A stretch of 64,000 bases of DNA from Cyanophora paradoxa. Its lineage: Eukaryota > Glaucocystophyceae > Cyanophorales > Cyanophoraceae. This document shows, piece after piece, positions 10,610 through 19,851 of this stretch (position 1 is the first letter of the stretch; each line of letters begins with the position of its first letter). Made by a program: the position numbers and the translations under genes. The DNA is taken from assembly GCA_004431415.1 (NCBI GenBank), contig QPMI01000604.1:1-64000 (forward strand), in the 5' to 3' direction. Under the pieces are notes generated by a model. It ran no database searches and was not told the origin of the DNA. It saw only the letters and a program-made list of their open reading frames with translations.

Positions 10610-11430
10610 CTCCATCGGAGACCCCGTCGCCGGGACGCCGAGCCTAGCCTCGCGCGTGCAGTCGTCCGCGTTCGCCCCCACGGCCTCCTTGGACCGCTCA
10701 CACGGCAGCACACGTACACGATCGCATACAACGACCTCACTAATCCCAGGACGTCGACGGATCTCACGATGGGCTGCTGGCTCCTCTACTCTGGACGGGG
10801 ACCGGACTACGAGCGGATCACGTCCGCGCGACACCGTGCCTTCGAGGACCCTGAATTCGCTGCCAGTTATCACTTGTACGACTGGTCGCCGCTTCAGCGG
10901 TCTCACCAACTCAACGCCCACGCAATCCTGGAGACGCTCCACGAGATCGAGAACTTTCGGTGGGATTTCACAACCTCTCAGGGCCTGTCAGCCGACCTCG
11001 CTTTCACTCGCGCCTTGTTCACTCGGGCGGCCTTCATCCTCAATTCAATCGGCCTCGCGGCGTGGGACGTGGTCCTCCACAATGACTTCCGTAGTCATGA
11101 CGCTCAACGGACACGTTTCTACGAGCGGCACGTACTCCAACGCGACACGCGCCTCCGCCACGCTTGGCCCCAACTCGTCAAATATCTCCGGGCGTCTCTC
11201 TCGCGCCACCGCGAAGCCATCCCGTTCCGATCCCCCGGAGAGCCTGGCTACCGGCCGGCTGAACGACGGGATGGCGCAGCGGGGACCGAAGTTGACGCGA
11301 TCAACGAGATTCACTATGGCTGGCCCAGCAACCGCCACCTCAACAAGCTCGCAAACGCCGACTGCAAGCCCATCCTTGGCGTCGGATACTTTTCAGCCAC
11401 AATGCGCAATCACCGGCCCCCGCTGCGTCT
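10610..11430 (+). CDS. Mobile-element ORF, unknown helical protein
   Basis: The open path in the frame of 10,769 can be extended upstream to about 10,640 with protein-like sequence (TYTIAYNDLTNPRTSTD precedes the first ATG). It stays convincing to about 11,400 and then steps -1 into the next stretch. It is helix-rich with many Arg, His and aromatic residues. It sits directly before the integrase block, where RNase H would be in a gypsy element, but the D-E-D-D pattern of RNase H is not evident. The function is not known. Confidence 0.45.
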
Positions 11431-11921
11431 GTCGGCAGCTCCCTGCAGGGCACGCCCATTCGCCGCGACGGTCGTACCCCGTCTGAGATCGACGCGCTCG
11501 TACCCCTGCCCTCTGTTCGGAACCGAACCCCGGAGGAGCGGCGCAGACGGCGACAATCCCGCAAGGCGCTGAACGCCAAGGCATGCCCCGTACCGCGGGT
11601 GAAGCCTCCCAAGGGCAAGAATTCACGGCAGTCTCGATATGCCATTGCGCCCCCGTCGCATCTCGACGTTGCTGACGAGGAAGAGTACATGCACTTCCTG
11701 CAGCAAGAACGTGACCTCGGTCGTCCGCGACCTGATCCCACTTCTAGCAGCGCTATCGCCCCGCTGGACGAAGGTGAAGGCGCCCAGAATGAGCCGACAC
11801 ACGTTCGCTTGCCGCGTGGCACCGTTGTCATGGACACCTGGAGCGAGGGCCCCCGCCCCTCGTTGACGTTCCTCCGCCACCGACGATCCGTGAACTTGTT
11901 TCCGATGGGACCGCGGTCATC
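11431..11921 (+). pseudogene. Basic linker of the element polyprotein, frame-broken
   Basis: In the frame of 11,599, extended upstream, this reads as an Arg/Lys-rich segment followed by an acidic helix (DVADEEEYMHFLQQERDLG) and a Pro/Gly stretch. A -1 step near 11,840 joins it to the integrase N-terminal region. It probably links the preceding protein to the integrase. Confidence 0.4.
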
Positions 11922-13425
11922 ATGGCTCAGGCTCGTGACCCTCTTTGCCAGATGGTGTTCGCACTTCTTCGCGAGAAGGAGAACCTGGCGCGCTGTCACT
12001 CCCACTACACTGCTGGTGAACGTGACCCGGAGGTGCTTGGGAGCTGCATTCTCTGCAAGTCTGCACGCGATCGCTTCGCTCGTGAAGCTACTCAGTACAC
12101 GATCGATGAGCAAGATACCGTACTGCGGTTGCCCTTGCTCCCCACTATGCGGCCTCAGATCGTTGTACCCCCAGAGTGGCGGGAGAAGATTGTTCACGCT
12201 TACCACGATGACTGGGCTCACCGTGGTGCCCCATTGTTGCTCGGCGCATCGCCTCACGGTTTTGGTGGCCGGGCATGACGACTGCTGTCCATCGCTACGT
12301 GAAGACGTGCCGACACTGTCAGTTTGCCAAGGCTCACAAGAAGCCGAAGTCACAATTCACTGTGATCGAGTCTGAGCATCCTGGCGACTTGCGTCAAGCC
12401 GATCATTTCCCTATGGCGCCCTCTGAGAACGGTCGACTTCACCGTTTCACACTTGTGCACATTGACGTCGACGCTTTTACCAAGTACCCTGAGATTTTGA
12501 TGCTGACGGAGGCTGATGGTCGTGCCTGTGAGTGGGCTGCACAAACTGTGTACGCGAATCACGGCCCTTGCAAGCGGTATCTCACGGATAACGCCAAGGT
12601 CTTCACGCCTACTAGTCTCTGGGGCAAATTCTGGACTCGCCAGGGTACTCGGTTGATTTACGCTCCCACGTCCCACCAGTCCACGAACGGCGGTGCTGAG
12701 CGGCTTGGTGGCATTTACAAGCGCTTGGTGTATGCTCTTTGCGATGAGAACGGGGAGGACAATTCCCATTGGCCTTTCTATCATTATCGCGTACTCTTCG
12801 CTCTCCGGACCACGATTCACGCTGCCACTGGTTTTTCACCCGCCGCTCTGCACTTTGGACGAGAATTGATGTTGCCTGGCGATCTTCGTCTCGACCTCAC
12901 CCTGCGCGAACCTCACGAAGATCCCGTTTCTCTCTACGATTACGCTTTGTCGGTCGCTCGAGCCGCCCGCGACCAAATCTCTGCCGTCCGAGAACACCGC
13001 AAACTTTACAACAAGAAGTTGCTTCGCTATGGCACTGGCCGTGAGCCGCATCGTGTTTTCAAGCCTGGTGACAAAGTGTTGTGCTGGATTATCAGCGCGA
13101 AGACCAGTAACGTCAAGCGCACTGGGCCTCGCAATGGTTGGACTGGCCCTTACACTGTCACTGAGGTTCACTCTCACGGTCTTTTGTACACTGTCCGAGG
13201 CGATGACACTTCACTGGTGTATCGCTCGCGCGAGGTTCTCATGCACGTTGATCTCATGATCGCTTTTCACGAGCGTCCTGCCAATGTTCTCGCTCCCCGC
13301 AAAGCCGGTCGCCCTCGCAAGGCCCCGTGCCTGTGCCGCCCGATCATGAGGTCCCCGTGCCTCCGCCACCTGCCGTTGATCCCGATTCACTTTCCGATGA
13401 TGACACGACGGATGACGAGTCTTGA
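11922..13425 (+). CDS. Ty3/gypsy- or GINGER-type DDE integrase with frame breaks
   Basis: This protein would join element DNA to the host genome. The N-terminal H2C2 zinc finger has its histidines in AYHDDWAH (about 12,196-12,222) and its cysteines in TCRHCQ (about 12,307-12,324). A -1 step at a CCCC run near 12,230 falls inside the finger; the next frame reads FWWPGM, the standard bridge. The catalytic core shows D in QADHFPM, D in YLTDNAKVF and E in GGAERLGG, with about 35 residues between the second and third. A GPY/F domain follows (GWTGPYTVTEV, about 13,138-13,170). After a further -1 step near 13,320 the protein ends with an acidic Ser/Asp tail at the TGA of 13,423-13,425. GINGER transposases share this core and the GPY/F domain, so gypsy origin is not proven. 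Confidence 0.85.
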
Positions 13426-13931
13426 ATCACAGCCCGTACTGCGGTTTACCGGATTCACTTCCGTTGTCGATGACGTGCCCTTCACTGGGATGTGGCTTGC
13501 GAGTTTCGGGAATTCTCTCTTGGCGCTGGGTCAGCGGCTGATCACTGCTGCCTGGTTTGCCCTCAACCAAATGCGCAGCTCTACATCTCTTCTGATCCAG
13601 CCGCGTGGAAGCGTCTGTGAGGACCTGGAGAGCTGTTGCCGATAGGGTTTCCTAGCCGTTAGTGCTTCGTTTGCACTTCGTTCGCAGTAGTACCGTGACT
13701 TGACCCGCGGCTTCTCGCGATTTCCTGAGTCACTGTACCCCTGTACGAAGATGCGACCCTAGCTACTTTTTCTGACTCTAGCTTGATACTTTCCGGTAGC
13801 CGTGTCCTAGGGTACACAGTAGTCTGTGATTAGCAGCTTTCTCTTGCAACGTGACAGCCTGCTCGCCTGCTGCTGGTACGCTACGGGAAGGTTGCTAAGG
13901 TCTACTGGGACGTATAAAACCTCCTAAAACA
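13426..13931 (+). other. 3' noncoding end of the element
   Basis: About 500 bases without a convincing reading frame lie between the integrase stop and the host-derived sequence. A TATAAAA box-like string lies at about 13,912-13,918, close to the right end, and the last bases read CCTCCTAAAACAC. This would fit a 3' LTR or a terminal region, but the partner copy would lie beyond the left edge. Confidence 0.5.
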
Positions 13932-14292
13932 CGAGTCCTGCAGACCGCCGCCATGCCCCGGGGCCCCGCTCTCCTCCTCGCCGCCCTCGCCGGGCGGGGC
14001 GACGGGGGGCCCGAGGGCCGTCGCCACGGCGATGCGGCGCTCGACCTCGCCCAGCACCCGCTGCTCCAGCCGCTCGTTCTCCCCCCGCACCTGCAAACGC
14101 TCAGGCCGGGGAGGGGGGGGGGTACGGCCTCGGGCCGGGGCCCCGCCCTCCGAGGCTCCTCGCCGGCTTTGCCGCCAGCTCCTCCACCCTCGCCACCGCT
14201 GGCCATGGGAGGGTACGCGCGCCTCGCGAAGGAAGTCGGGCTGGCGTCCCTGCCAAGTGACCTCGAGCTCCAGGGCCGACGTCGCCCGTGGC
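13932..14292 (-). pseudogene. Truncated copy of the neighbouring coiled-coil gene
   Basis: Bases 13,932 to about 14,134 match 20,357 to about 20,560 closely, intron included. Bases about 14,160-14,292 match about 21,318-21,470, so some 760 bases of the parent are missing. Because intron sequence is retained, this is a genomic duplication and not a processed copy. It starts exactly where the mobile element ends, which suggests that the element inserted into a larger duplicate whose other half lies beyond the left edge. Confidence 0.85.
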
Positions 14293-14832
14293 CTTCAGGG
14301 CGCATGGATATGCAGATCGATGTCAGACGCTTAATACATTAGTTCCGCTTTTGAAGATAATTAAGGCTTCATAAAATTGGCTTGATTAGAAACTTGAAAA
14401 AGAGTTGTTCACTAATCTCAGAGTCTGTGATTCCCCTCTCCTGGCCTGTATGCTTTGCGTCTTCAATTTGACCCTCTGCTTAAAATTGTTAAGAGGGAAA
14501 ATGCGGGGGCGGGGGAGGGGAGGGGGGAGGAGGGGGGGGGGGGATCGGGAGGGGAGACGAGGTCTAGATCTAGAGAGGAGGGATCGATCCGGAGCCTAGA
14601 TATATAGAGGAAACTTCGATCGAAATAGATTTAACTCGCGCAACGCAATTTTTTGCGCCGTGGCACTGCGGCAATTTATTGCAACGCGCGTATGCATGCG
14701 CAACGCAGACCGCCGCAACGCACCCGGACAGCGAAATATACTTTTCACGTGCTCATTCAAAAAAGGCCCTTGGCCCACTCACTCATACCTTTTCACTGGC
14801 ACTGCGGCACGCGGACAGCGACGCAATAAATA
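14293..14832. other. Intergenic, purine tract and repeated short motifs
   Basis: This AT-richer spacer holds a long G/A tract at about 14,501-14,580, several GCAACGCA-type repeats at about 14,637-14,725, and two GGCACTGCGGCA copies (near 14,660 and 14,799). I see no gene. It probably contains the promoter of the BTB gene. Confidence 0.6.
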
Positions 14833-16518
14833 ATGCAGTCGCAGTGGTGGTGCCAGTGGTGCACGAAAAGAAAAGCGTTCAGCTCGGAGCGCGGCGCATT
14901 CGACCACGCCCGCGTGACGCACCCGTTGGAGCATTCTGTTCACGTCCAGCCGATCCTGGATGGACGAGAGCGCTCGGTGCGGGCGCGGATCGACGCGGCG
15001 GTGGCGAACGAGGCAACGCATCGACGAGCGGAGACGGAGCTTGCTGCGCGCGAGGCATCACGGCGAGAAGCCGAGATCACGTGCACTCGGCTTGCGGTAG
15101 TCGAGGCCTCACGGCGAGAAGCCGAGATCACTCAGCTTGCCACAGCCGTCTCGCAGCTCAGTGACCACTTGGAGCGCGATCGGCAGCTGTTCCGTCTCGC
15201 CTGTGTCTCGAGGGACGCGGCTGCCTGCAGTATTCCGCGCGCCCGACGTGACCCTTGTCTGCCCCGCGGCCGGCGCCGCGCCTCAGCCGCAGGATTGCGA
15301 TTCGTCAACGTCGTTCAAACAGCATGCGCAGACGTCCGGGATCCGATCGCGATATCGATCGCAAGAATTCGAATGGCGCCGGCGAGCAATGCGAAGGCGC
15401 CGACTTTGCAGCTAGCGCTGGCCATGGCCAGCACATCCGCATTCCAGCACACCTCTGGTACTTGAAGGTGCTTCGAATTCGAATTCGAATTAACATGCGA
15501 TTCGAATTCACCAATACAAATTACGATCATCGGATCTTTGAACAAATCGTAATAGAGCGATTCAATTACAACTTACATGCAATTACGGCTTCGAATTCCC
15601 GCCCGTTACATTGGACGGCAGATGCGAACGGAATATTTCAAGAACGGCCTCCACGTGCGCGAATATTTGCTCAAGCCTGGAGCCTCCGAGCCCGTTTCCC
15701 CGCCGAACGCGCGCGCCCGCAGCTGGCGGAGGCGGCGGCGCGGGAGGTGGAGGTCGGCTTCAGCGCCGACGCGGCGCTCCTTCTGCTCTGCTTCGTCTAC
15801 ACCGGCACCCTCGACACAGAGGTCCGAAATCGAATAACAAAGCTCTAATCAGGATACCAGCCACGGCATTGCACTATTAATTGGAATCCTTCTCCAATCT
15901 TTCGAATCTTGCTGATATCCATGATATCGATGTATATGCAGCTTGTCGGATCCGATCGGGAAATACCGACTCCCGAGCTCCTCGTCGAGCTCCTGCAGGT
16001 ACTCGCGATCGCTGGATTTGCTATGTAGTATTTAAATCTCCATTAATATTCGATTCGATTTTATTTTCGGATGACGATTTGACTCTTCCCCATTTTCTGG
16101 CGGCCCGGCAGGCGGCGGACTACTACGGCGTGCCGGCACTCTGCGCGCGGGCCGCGGACCTCCTCGCCCGGCCCGGCGTCGTGCCCGTGCCCGAGCCCGA
16201 GCCGGCCGCCCCGGGCGCCGCCGCCCTCCTCTTCTCCATCCTCCGCGCCGCCCGCGCCGTCGCCGACCCCGCCAGCTCCAGGGCGCGCCCCCGCCCCCCT
16301 TCCCGACCCCGACCCCGATCCACACGAGCCTTGATGCCTGCTCTCGGCCTCTGAACGCAGGTGCGGGAGGTGGCGTTCGAGCGGGTGCGGCGGGGGCGGG
16401 GCGCCCTCCTCGCCTCGGCGGAGTACAGGCGGCTGGCGGAGGGCGCCCTCGAGCCCGAGGGCGCGGCCGACTCGCGGCGCCTCCTCGCCGACATCGTCGC
16501 CGCCCTCGCGCAGGGCTA
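14833..16518 (+). CDS. BTB/POZ-domain protein with N-terminal coiled coil
   Basis: The first exon encodes a charged coiled coil with a duplicated nine-residue unit (ASRREAEIT twice). A 37-base intron (15,197-15,233) is followed by FRAPDVTLVCP, the usual start of a BTB fold. The middle of the domain is hard to splice (candidate pieces near 15,400-15,470 and 15,620-15,690). The second half is clear: LAEAAAREVEVGFSADA and LLCFVYTGTLDT (15,732-15,822), then TPELLVELLQ (ending at 15,997) and AADYYGVPALCARAADLL. The last exon (about 16,363-16,518) forms a helical tail ending in AALAQG. BTB proteins dimerise and often act as Cullin-3 adaptors. Introns here contain runs of GAATTC. Confidence 0.65.
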
Positions 16519-17360
16519 GCTAGGCCTACGCTTTGATAGATTGCTAGTTGTACAGATTCTAATTAATTCTAATTAAAGGTTTCACCTCGCGCCCTGTATA
16601 AATTTCCTGAATCGCTTGTGAATTATATGTTGAGGAAAGAAGAAATTAAAAGGGGGGCCGTTAGCCTTACGAGCTACAGACATAAAGCGGTGCCCGAACC
16701 CGCTCTCCGAGGCTCCGTCGCCAGCCGTCACTCGCCGCTTGCAAAATTGCAACTGGCAAGTCCTCGTGCCGAAGTGTGCATATGCATGCTTCGAATTCGA
16801 ATTCGAATTCAGTGCGCTGACCTCCGTATATCGCGTATCCGGAAGGCCGCGCCCCCTGGCCATAAATACTCGCGGCCATGGCCGCCGGGCTCCCTGGCGC
16901 TCCACGGCCGGCACCCCCGCCCACTGCTCTTCAGCCGTGGCTGCATGCATCCCGTCCCCCGCCCCCGCCCCCCTTGCGATCGCATGCGCAGGGAGTTTAA
17001 TTAAAATATTTGTATGGATATGGGCGAAAACGCGAGCTGGCTCGACCTCGAGGGCCGCAAGCCCCAATCTGACCGCGAACTATAGCGATGAGAGCCCGTA
17101 GGAAAATGTAGTTGGAATTGGTTCAACAGTTATAAACAGATCTAGATCTAGAATGACAGAATGACAGAAAGAAGGGGAGCGTGCGGGTCGGGAAAGGTTT
17201 GAAGCGTCTCAGAGCCATCGCCTCGCCTGCAGCTGGCGCACGCAGCGCCCACGCCTCCAGGCTCCGATCTGCACTCATGATCAACGGTCAGGCTACGTAT
17301 TGCACCCAGCACAGCTAATCATTGAATGAAAAAAAGGTCCGCACCGGCACCAGCGGTCAG
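16519..17360. other. Intergenic spacer between convergent genes
   Basis: The spacer contains AT-rich sequence with an (AATTCG)n run at about 16,790-16,810 and AGATCT repeats near 17,140. Short open stretches exist on both strands, but none has recognisable content. Confidence 0.5.
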
Positions 17361-19504
17361 TTACCAGCGGTCTCCTTCACTCTCGAAGACGAATCTCTCG
17401 TTGACGACGATGCCGTGCCCTTTGCGAGTCGTGCCCTCAAACCAGCCTCGAAGCAGGTCGCACGCCTCCTGGTAGAGCGAGTCGTTGAGCTGCGCGTGAA
17501 AGGAAACTTGGAGATTGGACTCCGGCAAGCTGGCCAGCTCGCGGAAGACGCCCAGCTCGTCGATGCCTGCAACTTTGCTGTGGATGTGCAAGCTCTTGAG
17601 CTTCGGCCCGACCCGCACGACTTCCTGCATGCAGGACGTGAGGAACGGGGCATACAGTTGCTGGGAATCGTCGTTGACTGACCTGCACGACCTCTGCTGC
17701 AGCCGGCGCACGGACGATGTTGAGCGATTCGAGGCTGGGCCGCGCGGCACGGATCAGGGCCGCCAGGCTCGTATGGTCCATCGTGACCGCTGGGTCGACG
17801 TCGGGTAAGATGAAGTCGCGATCAGGGTGGCTTCCATCCACACAGAGAGAAAGCGACTGGAGGAGGGGGGCCGCTCCGATCCCCGCCGCCGCAGCCCGGA
17901 GCAGCTCAGCGCCTCCATCTGGAGCATAGAAGACCTGCGCAGATCTAGACAATCAGCTCATATTTACATTGAAACCAAGATAAGGCACGCCGAGAGGAAG
18001 GATCGCGCGCCTTGAGATCGAGCCTGAGGGTGCTCAACTTCTGCAACGAGCCGATCATGGCGAGGAGGTCGCCAGAAGTGTGATCAACCTGTCGGGCCAG
18101 GCAAGGGCGCTTAATATAAAAGCGAAAACGGAAGCGAACTATATTTTTATCAATTGCAAAGACATACCCACGCCGACAGATTTTCAAGGTACCTAAAGCG
18201 AAGGATGGTGGTGAGGGCCTCGCCCGAGACTGCCAACGGATGCAGATTTCCTGGAATTTCTAAATCCAGCCCGAGCCCCCGAACGCAATCGGGCTTCAGA
18301 GCCTCGAGGGCTCCCTCGATGACATCCGTCCGAAAAACAAGGACCCGCAGCTCTTCCAGGGAGAGTGCAGAGAGCTTCCGAAGGGCTTCTTCGTCCCACA
18401 CATTGCAACACAGCTTTTTAAGGCCCCGACAGGTGTGCACCAGCTGCATCTGCGGTGATCAAGAAAGCAGTAAGTAACTATGAAATAGTTAACTGTAAAC
18501 ATTTAGAGATATCAGTTGACATGCTCTAGCTCTGCTGGGCACGAGCGAACCACGTCTTCAGAGTACATGTGGTCAGCAGACGTCACTTCGAACTCCTGCA
18601 AGTGGGGGAAGGAGACTGGATCTGGAAGCTGCATCCAGGTCCGGAAGAGCGTCAGGTAGTCCAGCTGCAGCGATCGGAGGGGAGCGCGAAGAAGAGCTGT
18701 CTGGAGAGAGCGCGCGACGTCGAGCGCGATCTCATGACCAGCGTCTCCCGCAAAGAACCAGACGAAAGAATCCGCGAAATGGAAGTGCTCCAGCGGGGCA
18801 GGAGCCGACGAAAGGGCCGCCAGCATCTCTGTTAAACAGCCGTCAGCGCGGCATGTGATTTTCGAAGTTTGACAAAGCGCTGTACGCTATAAACAGCTAT
18901 AGCGATTCTGTTAGCGAGTGCACGCGTACACATGCGCACCTGCCATTGCGAAGCCAGCCTCAATCATATTCTCTCTGCAGCGAGCGTGGGCGCTACAGCT
19001 GCAGCTGGACTGAGGGCGACATCTGCAGCTGCTATTCCGGCCTAGGTGGCCTTCGAGCGACCCGATGTCCAAGCCGACGACGACCCGCTGACAGCCCGCC
19101 AGTGCCCCGCTCCGTACGCGAGCTGCGACCCTGTCGAGCCGCTTTCTGTACTCTATCAGGTGCAGAGGATCCGGACTGCGATATGCATCTTCCGGCTCGA
19201 CCCGCGATTGCAAGCGAAGCTCGAGCTTTTGCCAGTGCACGCCGCGCGTAAGCTGCCGGAACCGACGATCCAACGACCACAGACGGCACGTCTCGTACGC
19301 CTCCGTCGCCTCCAGCTCGCTGAAGATGCGCTGCACCAGCTCGTCCGGCAGCCGCGCGAAATGGTTGACGCCACTTTCGCCTGCCTCGCCGCTCTCGCCT
19401 GTTTCGGATGCAGACGACGGACCTGCTGCTACTTCTGCAGCCGACTCTGGCGGGGTCGAGGGCTCTCCCTTCCGCGCCCGCTTCTGCGCCCGCTCCTCGT
19501 CCAT
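17361..19504 (-). CDS. F-box/LRR protein
   Basis: The N-terminus is Glu/Ser-rich, followed by an F-box (ARLPDELVQRIFSELEATEA, about residues 48-67) and a Trp-Leu-rich helix. Later exons on the minus strand encode leucine-rich segments: about 18,826-18,520 (LRSLQLDYLTLF), 18,449-18,190 (LEELRVLVFRTDVIEGALEAL), 18,050-17,985, 17,940-17,700 (LLQSLSLCVDGS, LESLNIV) and 17,690-17,361 (LKSLHIHSKVAG). The stop is at 17,361-17,363. F-box/LRR proteins are substrate receptors of SCF ubiquitin ligases: the F-box would bind Skp1 and the LRR arc the target. Exon edges are approximate; several introns contain AT-rich sequence. Confidence 0.75.
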
Positions 19505-19851
19505 TTGCCTGGCGTTCGAATTCGCAGAGCTGAGAAACTATAAGCTGCGGTTGCGCTCGATGCCGGCCGCGTGCCCGATCCGATTTCGAAATTCGAAGGC
19601 CGGCCTGCAGCTGCAGCTGCAGCTGCCAATGCGCAGAGCGTGTACCCCCTCGTCGCGCTTCAAATTCGACTTCAGCTGGCAGCTCCCCTAGGCGGCAGCT
19701 CCGGCACCAGAGCCGTTCTCCTATAACATCGAATTTGAATTTCATGCCCGCCCGCGCGAGCGGCCCGCGGTCGCTCTTGAGCTCATCATGGCGTTCGGAT
19801 TTACGGATTCATTCTGGGAGTCTCACTCCTCTGCACCCGCGCTGCAGGGGC
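19505..19851. other. Short intergenic region upstream of the F-box gene
   Basis: It contains CTGCAGCTGCAG repeats (about 19,603-19,625) and GAATTTGAATTTC near 19,730. It probably holds the F-box promoter and the 3' end of the coiled-coil gene. No gene is seen. Confidence 0.5.

Larger units (their letters stand above)
1..13931 (+). mobile_element. Large integrase-bearing mobile element, right-hand part, no reverse transcriptase seen
   Basis: All long open stretches run on the plus strand, from Gag-like CCHC knuckles (660-755) to an integrase ending at 13,425, followed by about 500 noncoding bases. Base composition is less extreme than in neighbouring host exons and there are no introns. The right boundary is set at 13,931/13,932, where sequence homologous to a host gene begins. 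The left end lies outside the window, so no LTR pair, terminal inverted repeat or target duplication can be tested. The order Gag-like then integrase suggests a retroelement, but 5.8-11.4 kb, where reverse transcriptase and RNase H should be, holds long unfamiliar proteins without a Y-x-D-D-type motif. It could be a divergent Ty3/gypsy relative, a GINGER-like DNA transposon, or something else. The coding path has more than 20 frame changes. Confidence 0.8.

Noticed and set aside
5779-11430. Reverse transcriptase or RNase H in the element
   Set aside because: I looked for Y-x-D-D/F-x-D-D, the preceding Asp motif and the RNase H acidic pattern. The closest string (IYDED, near 8,890) lacks the surrounding hydrophobic blocks.
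13426-13931. 3' LTR of the mobile element
   Set aside because: A TATA-like string and a possible CA end are present, but with the left end outside the window no second copy can be compared, so I did not call an LTR.
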